Below are positions 33,257 to 41,611 of a DNA stretch of 56,206 nucleotides, in pieces. This DNA comes from Ga0074130 sp035492055 (GTDB lineage: Bacteria > Pseudomonadota > Gammaproteobacteria > Burkholderiales > Rhodocyclaceae). Each line of letters starts with the position of its first letter. Positions within the stretch are counted from its first letter, which is position 1. A program made the position numbers and the translations under genes. A model generated the notes under the pieces. The model saw nothing but the letters and a program-made list of their open reading frames with translations. It was not told where the DNA came from and did not search any database. The stretch spans positions 1 through 56,206 of the forward strand of contig DATJJR010000099.1 of assembly GCA_035492055.1 (NCBI GenBank). Direction: 5' to 3'.

Positions 33257-35374
33257 GTGCTGACTGCAACCAAGAAGACGTTTGCCTACGGTGCCCATAC
33301 CGTTACGCTGGAAACCGGCGAAATCGCCCGTCAATCCGGCGGTGCTGTGATCGTGAACATGGACGATACCGTGGTGCTTGCCACCGTCGTCGGCGCCAAG
33401 AGCGCCAAGGCCGGCCAGGATTTCTTTCCGCTGACCGTGGATTACATGGAAAAGACCTACGCTGCCGGCAAGATTCCCGGTGGTTTCTTCAAGCGTGAAG
33501 GTCGTCCCTCCGAAAAGGAAACGCTGACGTCCCGCCTGATTGACCGCCCGATCCGTCCGCTGTTCCCGGAAGGTTTCTACAACGAAGTGCAGGTTGTCTG
33601 TACCGTGATGTCGTCTAACCCGGAAATCGATCCGGACATTCCGGCCATGATCGGTGCCTCTGCCGCACTCGCGATCTCGGGTATTCCTTTTGCCGGCCCG
33701 ATTGGTGCCGCCCGCGTTGCTTACATCAACGGCCAGTATGTCCTGTGCCCGACCTTCAGCCAGCTCAATGAGAGCCAGATGAACCTGGTCGTCGCCGGTA
33801 CTGCCGCTGCCGTGCTGATGGTTGAATCCGAAGCCGACCAGTTGTCCGAAGAAATCATGCTTGGCGCTGTCGTATTCGGCCACGAGCAAATGCAAGCCGC
33901 CATCAACGCCATCAACGAACTGGTTGAAGTTGCCGGCAAGCCGGAATGGGAATGGCAACCGGCACCGAAGGACGAGGCCCTGATCGCCAAGATCACCGAA
34001 CTCGCCGAAGCCGACCTGCGCGCTGCTTACAAGATCACCAGCAAGCAATCGCGTAGCCAGACCACCAAGGAAATCGTTTCCAAGACCGTTGCCGCGCTGT
34101 GCGTGGAGGGCGGTCCGGACGAAAACACCGTCAAGAACCACCTGTTCGATCTGGAAGCCAAGATTGTCCGTAGCCAGATCCTGAACGGCGAGCCGCGTAT
34201 CGACGGTCGTAACACCCGCACCGTGCGTCCGATCACCATCCGTACCGGCGTGCTGCCGCGTACCCACGGTTCGGCGCTGTTCACCCGCGGCGAAACGCAG
34301 GCACTGGTCGTTGCCACGCTGGGCACTAACCGCGACGAGCAGATCATCGACGCGCTGCAAGGCGAGTACCGCGACCGCTTCATGCTCCACTACAACATGC
34401 CTCCGTATGCTACCGGCGAAACCGGCCGCGTCGGTACGCCGAAGCGCCGCGAAATCGGTCACGGTCGTCTGGCCAAGCGTGCGCTGGTTGCCGTGTTGCC
34501 GAGCGCCGATGACTTCGGCTACTCGATGCGCGTTGTTTCCGAAATCACCGAGTCGAACGGTTCGTCCTCGATGGCTTCCGTCTGCGGCGGTTCGCTCGCA
34601 CTCATGGATGCCGGTGTACCGACCAAGGCACACGTTGCCGGCATCGCCATGGGTTTGATCAAGGAAGGCCCGCGTTTCGCCGTGCTGACTGACATCCTTG
34701 GCGACGAAGATCACCTCGGCGACATGGATTTCAAGGTGGCTGGTACCGATAATGGCATCACCGCGCTGCAGATGGATATCAAGATCCAGGGCATCACCAA
34801 GGAAATCATGCAAGTCGCGCTGGCTCAAGCCAAGGAAGCCCGCGTGCACATCCTCGACATCATGAAGAACTCGGTGTCGGGTGCCCGTGAAGAGGTTTCC
34901 AACTTTGCGCCGCGCATGATCCACATCAAGATCAACCCGGAAAAGATCCGCGACGTGATCGGCAAGGGCGGCGCCGTGATTCGTGCGCTGACCGAAGAAA
35001 CCGGCTGCGTCATCGACATCGCGGACGATGGTTCCGTGACCATTTCGTCGGTGAATGCCGATGCCGCACAAGTGGCCAAGAAGCGCATCGAGGACATCGT
35101 CGCCGAAGTGGAGGTTGGCAAAATCTACGAAGGTACCGTGCTGCGTCTGCTGGACTTCGGCGCCATCGTCAGCCTGCTGCCGGGCAAGGACGGCCTGCTA
35201 CATATCTCGCAGATCGCCAATGAACGTGTCAATGCTGTCTCTGACTACCTGAAGGAAGGCCAGCAGGTCAAGGTCAAGGTCATCGAGACCGACGACAAGG
35301 GTCGTGTGCGTTTGTCGATGAAGGCAATCAACGAAGAAGGTGCAGCTCCGGCTGCTGAGACCGCCGCACAGTAA
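33257..35374 (+). CDS. pnp: Polyribonucleotide nucleotidyltransferase, GTG start
   Basis: PNPase degrades RNA 3' to 5' by phosphorolysis and can add 3' tails; it is a partner of the RNA degradosome. The 705-residue protein has two RNase PH domains joined by a helical domain. It also has a KH domain with the GKGG loop (IRDVIGKGGAVIRALTEETG) and a C-terminal S1 domain (VGKIYEGTVLRLLDFGAIVS). An Ala/Glu-rich tail ends the chain. The start is GTG 33257 with AAGGA eight bases upstream; no ATG is available at the family N terminus. Codon use in this gene is strongly biased, as in highly expressed genes. Confidence 0.97.
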   Translation: MLTATKKTFAYGAHTVTLETGEIARQSGGAVIVNMDDTVVLATVVGAKSAKAGQDFFPLTVDYMEKTYAAGKIPGGFFKREGRPSEKETLTSRLIDRPIRPLFPEGFYNEVQVVCTVMSSNPEIDPDIPAMIGASAALAISGIPFAGPIGAARVAYINGQYVLCPTFSQLNESQMNLVVAGTAAAVLMVESEADQLSEEIMLGAVVFGHEQMQAAINAINELVEVAGKPEWEWQPAPKDEALIAKITELAEADLRAAYKITSKQSRSQTTKEIVSKTVAALCVEGGPDENTVKNHLFDLEAKIVRSQILNGEPRIDGRNTRTVRPITIRTGVLPRTHGSALFTRGETQALVVATLGTNRDEQIIDALQGEYRDRFMLHYNMPPYATGETGRVGTPKRREIGHGRLAKRALVAVLPSADDFGYSMRVVSEITESNGSSSMASVCGGSLALMDAGVPTKAHVAGIAMGLIKEGPRFAVLTDILGDEDHLGDMDFKVAGTDNGITALQMDIKIQGITKEIMQVALAQAKEARVHILDIMKNSVSGAREEVSNFAPRMIHIKINPEKIRDVIGKGGAVIRALTEETGCVIDIADDGSVTISSVNADAAQVAKKRIEDIVAEVEVGKIYEGTVLRLLDFGAIVSLLPGKDGLLHISQIANERVNAVSDYLKEGQQVKVKVIETDDKGRVRLSMKAINEEGAAPAAETAAQ

Positions 35375-35387
35375 TCGGTGGTTTCAT

Positions 35388-35410
35388 CGTTCGCCCTGGC
35401 GGGGCGAACG
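35388..35410. terminator. First hairpin after pnp
   Basis: A 9-bp perfect stem, CGTTCGCCC (35388-35396) with GGGCGAACG (35402-35410), lies 13 bp after the pnp stop. There is no T tract immediately after it; together with the next hairpin it probably protects or ends the pnp mRNA. Confidence 0.5.
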
Positions 35411-35411
35411 A

Positions 35412-35450
35412 ACAATAAAAAAGGACGCTTGAGGCGTCCTTTTTTATTGT
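35412..35450. terminator. Bidirectional intrinsic terminator between pnp and dksA
   Basis: A 17-bp perfect inverted repeat, ACAATAAAAAAGGACGC (35412-35428) and GCGTCCTTTTTTATTGT (35434-35450), has a TTGAG loop. A and T runs flank the GC stem on each strand, so it works for the convergent pnp (+) and dksA (-) transcripts alike. Confidence 0.9.
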
Positions 35451-35463
35451 CGGCAGCAAGCGA

Positions 35464-35892
35464 TTATTTCGCTTGCTGCTTTTCCTTGCGCTCCTCCAGC
35501 TCCTTGCAATCGATGCAAAGCGTAGCGGTGGGGCGAGCTTCCAGTCGCTTCAGGCCGATTTCCACGCCGCAGCTTTCGCAGTATCCGTAGTCGCCGGATT
35601 CAATGGCAGCAAGCGACTCGTTGATCTTCTTGATGAGCTTGCGCTCGCGGTCGCGATTGCGCAACTCGAGTGCAATATCAGATTCCTGGCTGGCGCGGTC
35701 ATTAGGATCAGCGAATACCGTGGCCTCGTCCTGCATGGTGTGCACCGTGCGGTCGATATCCTCGCTCAGCTCATCCTTCAGCGACGTCAGGATGGCGCTG
35801 AAGTGGGCGAGCTGCTTCGCGCTCATGTATTCCTCGCCCTTCTTGGGGACGTAGGCGGGAAATTGCTTCTTGTGCAGCGTATCTTCAGCCAT
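35464..35892 (-). CDS. dksA: RNA polymerase-binding transcription factor DksA
   Basis: DksA binds the secondary channel of RNA polymerase and, with ppGpp, represses stable-RNA promoters and activates amino acid synthesis. The 142-residue protein has a long coiled coil with the tip motif DPNDRAS (the two aspartates are the active tip residues). It also has the LRNRDRERKLIKKI segment and a zinc finger with four cysteines (CESC and CIDC). It closely resembles E. coli DksA. GGAAG precedes the ATG at 35892 and a good promoter lies upstream. Confidence 0.97.
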   Translation of the reverse strand: MAEDTLHKKQFPAYVPKKGEEYMSAKQLAHFSAILTSLKDELSEDIDRTVHTMQDEATVFADPNDRASQESDIALELRNRDRERKLIKKINESLAAIESGDYGYCESCGVEIGLKRLEARPTATLCIDCKELEERKEKQQAK

Positions 35893-35926
35893 TGTTGCTT
35901 CCGGTTTCCGTCAAAGAAAGGTGGGT

Positions 35927-35955
35927 TTTATATCCCAAAGCCGGGGGCGGTGCAA
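35927..35955 (-). promoter_or_regulatory. dksA promoter
   Basis: On the - strand, TTGCAC (complement of 35950-35955) and TATAAA (complement of 35927-35932) are spaced by 17 bp. They predict a start about 28 bases before the dksA ATG. The element lies between smpB and dksA, so dksA can be transcribed separately from smpB. Confidence 0.65.
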
Positions 35956-35974
35956 GCGGGATATTTGAGGCAAA

Positions 35975-36421
35975 TCAAACCTTATTTCGCATTAATCGAG
36001 CTTTTTCGCGTTCCCATTCACGGGTTTTTTCACTGTCGCGCTTATCGTGCTGTTTTTTGCCCTTGGCAAGACCGATTTCCAGCTTGATCCGTCCGCGTTT
36101 GAAATGCAGGTCGAGCGGTACCAACGCATAACCAGCACGCTCTACGCTGCCTATTAAGCGATTGATTTCCTTTTCATGCAATAGGAGCTTGCGGGTGCGT
36201 ACCGGGTCGGCATGAACATGGGTCGAGGCTGTGGTCAGGGGGCTGATGTGGCAGCCAATCAGAAAGACTTCGCCATCTTTGACGATGACGTACGACTCCT
36301 TGAGATTGGAGCGGCCAGCGCGAATGGCCTTGGCCTCCCAGCCTTCGAGGACGAGGCCGGCTTCGTAACGCTCTTCAATGAAGTAGTCGTGAAATGCCTT
36401 CTTGTTTTCGGCGATGCTCAT
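35975..36421 (-). CDS. smpB: SsrA-binding protein SmpB
   Basis: SmpB binds tmRNA and rescues stalled ribosomes by trans-translation. The 148-residue product begins MSIAENKKAFHDYFIEERYE. It has the conserved GLVLEGWEAKAIRAGRSNLK and VERAGYALVPLDLHFKRGRI blocks, and a basic C-terminal tail (KKQHDKRDSEKTREWEREKA) that enters the empty mRNA channel. ssrA itself is not in the window. It is divergent from ratA, and dksA follows 82 bp downstream. Confidence 0.96.
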   Translation of the reverse strand: MSIAENKKAFHDYFIEERYEAGLVLEGWEAKAIRAGRSNLKESYVIVKDGEVFLIGCHISPLTTASTHVHADPVRTRKLLLHEKEINRLIGSVERAGYALVPLDLHFKRGRIKLEIGLAKGKKQHDKRDSEKTREWEREKARLMRNKV

Positions 36422-36510
36422 GAGGCTGTGTCTTGATTTATGGCGCTGCTAGCAAGTCGTGGCGCGGTAGAATCTTTCAATTCTAACCCACGGGCCTGCC
36501 TTTCCCATCT

Positions 36511-36942
36511 ATGGCTGTTGTCGAGAAATCCGTCCTGATCGAGCGCACACCGGCGCAAATGTTCAATCTCGTTGACCGGGTCGAGGAATATCCCCAGTTT
36601 CTTCCCTGGTGCGGTGGCGTTGATCTGCATGAGCGTAGCGACACTACGACGGTTGCCACCTTGCACATTAACTATCATGGGCTTAAGGCGCATTTTTCGA
36701 CGGCCAACGCTAAGGAATCACCGACGCGTATGGACATGTCGTTGCGTGATGGGCCGTTCAAGCAGATGGATGGGCAATGGCGCTTCATTCCGCTGGGTGA
36801 GACGGCTTGCAAGATCGGATTTCGCCTGCATTACGAATTTTCCAACCGCCTTCTTGAAACGGCACTTGGTCCGGTTTTCAATCACATTGCCAATACCTTC
36901 GTTGAATCTTTCGTCAAGCGGGCAGAAAGTATTTATGGCTGA
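36511..36942 (+). CDS. ratA: RatA / Coq10-like START-domain protein
   Basis: A 143-residue protein of the START-like SRPBCC fold (Coq10/RatA family). The E. coli member was described as a toxin that blocks 70S association, while eukaryotic Coq10 binds ubiquinone, so the physiological role is uncertain. Visible blocks are VEKSVLIERTPAQMFNLVDR, VEEYPQFLPWC, and the C-terminal helix region GPVFNHIANTFVESFVKRAE. No ribosome-binding site precedes ATG 36511. It overlaps the next gene by 8 bp, the usual ratA-ratB pair beside smpB. Confidence 0.88.
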   Translation: MAVVEKSVLIERTPAQMFNLVDRVEEYPQFLPWCGGVDLHERSDTTTVATLHINYHGLKAHFSTANAKESPTRMDMSLRDGPFKQMDGQWRFIPLGETACKIGFRLHYEFSNRLLETALGPVFNHIANTFVESFVKRAESIYG

Positions 36943-37234
36943 CGTGCTGCATATCGAAGTTGTACGCGCATTCCCTGAAAACCAGGTGCTAATTCCACTT
37001 GAGTTGCCTGTCGGCAGCACCTTGCGTCAAGCGCTTGAGGTTGCGCATTTGCCGGATGTCGATATGGCAACCGGAAAGTTCGGCATCTACGGGAAATTGG
37101 CTGTGCCGGATACGATTTTGCGTGATCGAGACCGCATTGAAATCTACCGTCCGCTGATTGCCGATCCCAAGGAGGTGCGGCGGGCGCGGGCCGCAAAAGG
37201 CGCAAAGAAGAAAAGCACCCAGAAAAAGGACTAA
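36935..37234 (+). CDS. RnfH-family ubiquitin-like protein (RatB)
   Basis: A 99-residue beta-grasp protein of the RnfH/UPF0125 family, whose role is unknown; despite the name it need not act with the Rnf complex, which is not present here. The family blocks are IEVVRAFPENQVLIPLELPV, KFGIYGKL and LRDRDRIEIYRPLIADPKEV, with a Lys-rich tail. ATG 36935 overlaps the ratA stop and gives the family N terminus. A longer frame that runs back inside ratA is rejected. Positioned between ratA and guaB as in Burkholderiales. Confidence 0.87.
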   Translation: MADVLHIEVVRAFPENQVLIPLELPVGSTLRQALEVAHLPDVDMATGKFGIYGKLAVPDTILRDRDRIEIYRPLIADPKEVRRARAAKGAKKKSTQKKD

Positions 37235-37254
37235 GAAGCCGCGCTACGCAGTGT

Positions 37255-37283
37255 TTGCCGAGGCTGCCCGACCTGCGTATAAT
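37255..37283 (+). promoter_or_regulatory. guaB promoter
   Basis: TTGCCG (37255-37260) and a perfect TATAAT (37278-37283) are spaced by 17 bp, predicting RNA starting about 20 bases before the guaB ATG at 37310. This separates guaBA from ratA-rnfH. Confidence 0.75.
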
Positions 37284-37309
37284 GCGTTTTTGCCGCAAAG
37301 GAAAAGAAG

Positions 37310-38776
37310 ATGCGTGTGGTCAAGCAGGCGCTCACGTTCGATGACGTCCTACTCATTCCCGCTCATTCGAGCGTGCTTCCCCGCGATGTCAGTCTAGAAA
37401 GCCAACTGACGCGCAACATTACCCTGAACATTCCGCTGGTATCCGCTGCCATGGATACTGTCACCGAGTCGCGCCTGGCCATTGCATTGGCCCAGGAAGG
37501 CGGTATCGGTATTGTTCACAAGAATTTCACTTCAGCCGAGCAGGCTGCCGAAGTCTCCAAGGTCAAGCGTCATGAATCGGGTGTGGTCAAGGATCCGATC
37601 ACGATTCCGCCGACTATGTCCGTGCGCGACGTGATCACACTGACCCGTACGCACAAATTCTCTGGCCTGCCGGTGCTTGACGGCAAGCGCGTCGTCGGCA
37701 TCGTCACCAATCGCGATCTGCGCTTCGAGCGCAATCTCGACCAACCTGTGTCGGCCATCATGACGCCTGCCGAGCGGTTGATTACCGTACGCGAAGGCAG
37801 CAACCCTGAAGACGCCAAAGTGCTGATGCACAAGCATCGCCTGGAGCGTGTGCTGGTCGTGAACGAAGCTTTTGAGCTGCGTGGTCTGATTACGGTCAAG
37901 GACATCCAGAAATCTACTGAACACCCGAATGCATGCAAGGACGACCATGGTCGTCTGCGTGTCGGTGCTGCCGTCGGTGTGGGAGAGGGTACCGAAGAGC
38001 GGGTCGAACTGTTGGTCGAGGCAGGCGTTGACGTCATCGTCGTCGACACGGCGCACGGCCACTCGGAAGGCGTCTTGAAACGCGTGCAGTGGGTCAAGAA
38101 GCATTTTCCTCAAGTACAGGTCATCGGCGGCAATATCGCTACGGGTGCTGCCGCGCTCGCGCTGGTTGATCACGGCGCCGACGGTATCAAGGTCGGTATC
38201 GGCCCCGGTTCGATTTGCACGACGCGCATCGTTGCCGGCGTTGGTGTGCCGCAGATCACAGCGGTCGACAACGTTGCAACGGCGCTGGCAGGCACTGGCG
38301 TGCCGTTGATCTCCGACGGTGGCATTCGTTATTCGGGCGACATCGCCAAGGCGATTGCGGCGGGTGCCAATGCAGTCATGCTTGGCGGCCTGTTCGCCGG
38401 GACTGAAGAAGCACCGGGTGAAACTGTTTTGTTCCAAGGCCGCTCGTACAAGTCCTATCGCGGCATGGGAAGTCTTGGTGCGATGAAGGACGGTTCGGCC
38501 GATCGTTACTTCCAGGAAGAAAACGATGGCAGCAATGCCGACAAGTTGGTGCCGGAAGGCATCGAAGGTCGCGTCGCCTACAAGGGCCCGGTCGGCGCCG
38601 TGATTCACCAACTGGTTGGCGGTATCCGCGCCTCCATGGGTTACGTCGGTTCGCCGACGATTGATCACATGCGTGCAAACGCCGAGTTCGTTCAAATCAC
38701 CTCGGCCGGCATGCGTGAGTCGCATGTCCATGACGTGCAGATCACCAAGGAAGCGCCGAACTACCACATGGATTGA
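37310..38776 (+). CDS. guaB: Inosine-5'-monophosphate dehydrogenase
   Basis: GuaB oxidises IMP to XMP with NAD, the rate-limiting step to GMP. The 488-residue enzyme has the TIM-barrel core interrupted by a pair of CBS domains (about residues 95-205). The catalytic loop Cys is Cys303 in GPGSICTTRIVAGVG. The flap contains YRGMGSLGAMKDGSADRYFQ and the C terminus ends VQITKEAPNYHMD. AAAGGAAAAGAAG precedes the ATG. It forms the guanine branch with guaA, which starts 64 bp downstream beyond a hairpin. Confidence 0.97.
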   Translation: MRVVKQALTFDDVLLIPAHSSVLPRDVSLESQLTRNITLNIPLVSAAMDTVTESRLAIALAQEGGIGIVHKNFTSAEQAAEVSKVKRHESGVVKDPITIPPTMSVRDVITLTRTHKFSGLPVLDGKRVVGIVTNRDLRFERNLDQPVSAIMTPAERLITVREGSNPEDAKVLMHKHRLERVLVVNEAFELRGLITVKDIQKSTEHPNACKDDHGRLRVGAAVGVGEGTEERVELLVEAGVDVIVVDTAHGHSEGVLKRVQWVKKHFPQVQVIGGNIATGAAALALVDHGADGIKVGIGPGSICTTRIVAGVGVPQITAVDNVATALAGTGVPLISDGGIRYSGDIAKAIAAGANAVMLGGLFAGTEEAPGETVLFQGRSYKSYRGMGSLGAMKDGSADRYFQEENDGSNADKLVPEGIEGRVAYKGPVGAVIHQLVGGIRASMGYVGSPTIDHMRANAEFVQITSAGMRESHVHDVQITKEAPNYHMD

Positions 38777-38793
38777 GCCTCGCTCATTCAGGC

Positions 38794-38813
38794 AAGGCGG
38801 CTGCGGCCGCCTT
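38794..38813 (+). terminator. Hairpin between guaB and guaA
   Basis: AAGGCGGC (38794-38801) and GCCGCCTT (38806-38813) form an 8-bp stem with a TGCG tetraloop, followed by TCTCATTTC. The short T tract suggests partial termination, which would reduce guaA relative to guaB rather than separate them fully. Confidence 0.55.
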
Positions 38814-38840
38814 TCTCATTTCTAGATTCCAGATTGCGCC

Positions 38841-40406
38841 ATGTCCCACAAGAAAATCCTCATCCTCGATTTCGGTTCACAAGTCACCCAGCTCATCGCC
38901 CGTCGTGTGCGCGAGCAACAGGTGTATTGCGAGCTGCATTCCTACGACGTGACGCCGGAATTCATTCGTGAATTCAATCCGGCCGGTATCATTTTGTCAG
39001 GTGGCCCGAATTCGGTGTATGAGGCGCTGGATTGGCGCGCACCGCAAGTGGTGTTCGAGCTGGGCGTTCCCGTTCTTGGTATTTGCTACGGCATGCAGAC
39101 CATGGCCGAGCAGCTCGGCGGCAAGGTCGAGAGCTCGAACAAGCGCGAATTCGGCTATGCCGAAATCGCTGCGCACAACGACTCACCGCTGTTCCGCATG
39201 ATCGAGGACCGCAAGGCCGACTCCGGTGAACCGGCCATCGACGTGTGGATGAGTCACGGCGACAAGGTGACGCAACTGCCGGCCGGCTTCAAGGTCATCG
39301 CCAGCAACGCCTCCACGCCGATCGCGGCCATCGCCGACGAGCAGCGCAAGTTCTACGCCGTGCAGTTCCACCCCGAAGTCACGCACACGCCCAAGGGTCG
39401 CGACATGATCGGCCGCTTCGTGCACGACATCTGCGGCTGCGGCAACGACTGGAACATGCCCGGCTACATCGACGAGGCCGTTGCGAAGATTCGCGCACAA
39501 GTCGGCAGTGATGAAGTCATTCTCGGCTTGTCGGGTGGCGTGGATTCGTCCGTGGCTGCCGCCTTGATTCATCGCGCCATCGGCGATCAGCTCACCTGTG
39601 TGTTTGTCGACAATGGTCTGCTTCGCTTGAACGAAGGCGCGCAGGTGATGGAAACCTTCTCGCGCAACCTCGGCGTCAAGGTCATCCATGTCGATGCGAC
39701 CGAACAATTCATGGGCCATCTCAAGGGCGTCAGCGACCCGGAGCAGAAGCGCAAGATCATCGGCCGCGAGTTTGTCGAAGTATTCCAGGCCGAAGCCAAG
39801 AAACTGCCCAAGGCCAAATGGCTCGCGCAAGGCACCATCTATCCGGACGTGATCGAATCGGCTGGTGCCAAGACCGGCAAGGCACATACGATCAAGAGCC
39901 ATCACAACGTTGGCGGTTTACCGGAGACCTTGAATCTCAAGTTGCTGGAACCGTTGCGTGAATTGTTCAAGGACGAAGTGCGCGAGTTGGGCGTCGCGCT
40001 TGGTCTCGCACACGAAATGGTCTACCGCCATCCTTTCCCCGGCCCTGGTTTGGGTGTGCGTATCCTCGGCGAAGTGAGGCATGAGTTTGCCGAGTTGCTG
40101 CGTCGTGCGGACGCGATCTTCATCGACGAGTTGCGTGCCGCTGGCTGGTATGAAAAAACTTCGCAAGCCTTCGCCGTGTTTCTGCCAGTGAAGAGCGTTG
40201 GTGTCATGGGCGACGGTCGTACCTACGAATATGTTGTTGCCTTGCGCTCGGTGTCGACCACCGATTTCATGACCGCGCATTGGTCCGAGCTGCCGCACAG
40301 CTTGCTCGGCAAGGTGTCGAACCGCATCATCAACGAAGTGCGTGGCATCAATCGCGTCGTGTACGACATTTCTGGAAAACCGCCAGCGACGATTGAGTGG
40401 GAATGA
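38841..40406 (+). CDS. guaA: GMP synthase (glutamine-hydrolysing)
   Basis: GuaA aminates XMP to GMP using glutamine and ATP. The 521-residue enzyme joins a class I glutamine amidotransferase (about 1-200) to an ATP pyrophosphatase and dimerisation domain. The amidotransferase has nucleophile Cys82 in LGICYGMQTMAEQLGG and the His/Glu pair in QFHPEVTHT. The pyrophosphatase P-loop is LGLSGGVDSSVAA. The chain ends VYDISGKPPATIEWE as in most GuaA. It follows guaB in the conserved guaBA arrangement. Confidence 0.97.
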   Translation: MSHKKILILDFGSQVTQLIARRVREQQVYCELHSYDVTPEFIREFNPAGIILSGGPNSVYEALDWRAPQVVFELGVPVLGICYGMQTMAEQLGGKVESSNKREFGYAEIAAHNDSPLFRMIEDRKADSGEPAIDVWMSHGDKVTQLPAGFKVIASNASTPIAAIADEQRKFYAVQFHPEVTHTPKGRDMIGRFVHDICGCGNDWNMPGYIDEAVAKIRAQVGSDEVILGLSGGVDSSVAAALIHRAIGDQLTCVFVDNGLLRLNEGAQVMETFSRNLGVKVIHVDATEQFMGHLKGVSDPEQKRKIIGREFVEVFQAEAKKLPKAKWLAQGTIYPDVIESAGAKTGKAHTIKSHHNVGGLPETLNLKLLEPLRELFKDEVRELGVALGLAHEMVYRHPFPGPGLGVRILGEVRHEFAELLRRADAIFIDELRAAGWYEKTSQAFAVFLPVKSVGVMGDGRTYEYVVALRSVSTTDFMTAHWSELPHSLLGKVSNRIINEVRGINRVVYDISGKPPATIEWE

Positions 40407-40426
40407 TTGCAGCAGCCTTTACAACG

Positions 40427-40453
40427 AAAAGGCCGGCGATATGCCGGCCTTTT
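40427..40453. terminator. guaA terminator (bidirectional)
   Basis: AAAAGGCCGGC (40427-40437) and GCCGGCCTTTT (40443-40453) form an 11-bp stem with a GATAT loop and a further T pair. It lies 20 bp after guaA and directly abuts the stop of the convergent LysR gene, so it can serve both strands. Confidence 0.88.
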
Positions 40454-40454
40454 T

Positions 40455-41369
40455 TCATCGGGGTTTGGCTTCCTTGAGTAGCCAGTCGCGAAACGCTACC
40501 AGTCTTGGTAGGTCGGCGCACTCGGGGCGGTAGACAACGAAGTACGCCAGCGGCGATGCGAACGTTATTTCCGGAAATAGGCGAACAAGGCGTCCGCTGG
40601 CCAGGTCGTCGTGGGCCATGACGCTACGCGCAAGGGCGACGCCATGTCCTTCGATGGCGCCCTGCAATACGGCAGCGGAATTGTTAATCTTCATTCCTCG
40701 CGATGTGGCAACGTCTGCCGTGCCGGCTTTTTTCAGCCATGCATCCCAAGAGGGAAAGCCGGCATGGCCGTCCATCGACAGGTCGTGAATCAGCGTTTCG
40801 CGAGCGAGATCCTGTGGCGTTTGCAACTGGGCATGTTCGCGTAGCAGCTTTGGTGAACAGACCGGATACACTTCTTCATCCATGAGTTTCTCTGCGGTCA
40901 AGCCGGGCCAGCTACCCATGCCGTAGCGCACACCTATATCCACGCGCTGTGCAACGAAATCCACGACTTTCAAGCTGGTATCGAGCCGCACATCGGTATC
41001 CGGCCAAGCAGTTTGAAAATGCTCGATGCGTGGTAACAGCCATTTGGCGGCAAAGGCCGGGCTGACCGTGACGGTGAGCACGCCGTTGGCCGAGCCTTCC
41101 TTCAAGCGTTCTAAGCCCGTTGCCAATCTGTCGAATCCTGCCCGGATGTCGGGCAGGGCGCGTTCGGCGGCTTCGGTGAGTATGAGTCGCGCACGGCCGC
41201 TGGTGCTGCGATGAAACAGAGGGACACCCAACCAATCTTCCAGCGTACGGACAAGCTGGCCTACTGCTGCGGGCGTGACATAAAGCTCGGCCGCGGCTGC
41301 CGAGAAGCTCTGGTGGCGGGCGCTGGCTTCAAATGCACGCAATGCATTTAAGTGGACTGGCATCTTCAT
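40455..41369 (-). CDS. LysR-family transcriptional regulator (GcvA-like)
   Basis: A 304-residue LysR regulator. The N-terminal winged helix-turn-helix (about 1-65) reads LNALRAFEASARHQSFSAAA followed by ELYVTPAAVGQLVRTLEDWL. An effector-binding domain (about 95-300) follows and contains FAAKWLLPRIEHFQTAWPD, a GcvA/AmpR-group feature. It is transcribed away from a short-chain dehydrogenase gene 242 bp upstream, the classic arrangement for a LysR regulator and its target. The effector is unknown. Starts at 41369 and 41363 are both possible. Confidence 0.9.
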   Translation of the reverse strand: MKMPVHLNALRAFEASARHQSFSAAAAELYVTPAAVGQLVRTLEDWLGVPLFHRSTSGRARLILTEAAERALPDIRAGFDRLATGLERLKEGSANGVLTVTVSPAFAAKWLLPRIEHFQTAWPDTDVRLDTSLKVVDFVAQRVDIGVRYGMGSWPGLTAEKLMDEEVYPVCSPKLLREHAQLQTPQDLARETLIHDLSMDGHAGFPSWDAWLKKAGTADVATSRGMKINNSAAVLQGAIEGHGVALARSVMAHDDLASGRLVRLFPEITFASPLAYFVVYRPECADLPRLVAFRDWLLKEAKPR

Positions 41370-41611
41370 ATATATAAAGTTTTTCTTTTAATTCAGGATA
41401 CTTTATCTCGTTTGTCGATCGAAGTGAATCGGAGAAAAATTGCGCCAAATCGAGAGCAGGCAGTGGATGAATGTGGCCGATGTTGGGAATGTCCGATATC
41501 GCTACTAAAGCTTTTCTTCCAGAGGCGTTTTTGCCAATCCAGCTGGCTTCGATGGTGATTCGTCGATTTTCGTCAACCCGAACCTTTCCATCAGATAAAG
41601 AGAGATTTCAA

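Noticed and set aside
33143..35071. Very long - strand open frame (642 codons) opposite pnp
   Set aside because: It mirrors the strongly biased codon use of pnp, is rich in His, Asp and Gly with no recognisable domain, and has no ribosome-binding site. Similar mirror frames lie opposite guaB (37532-38767) and cyoB (47816-49018, + strand).
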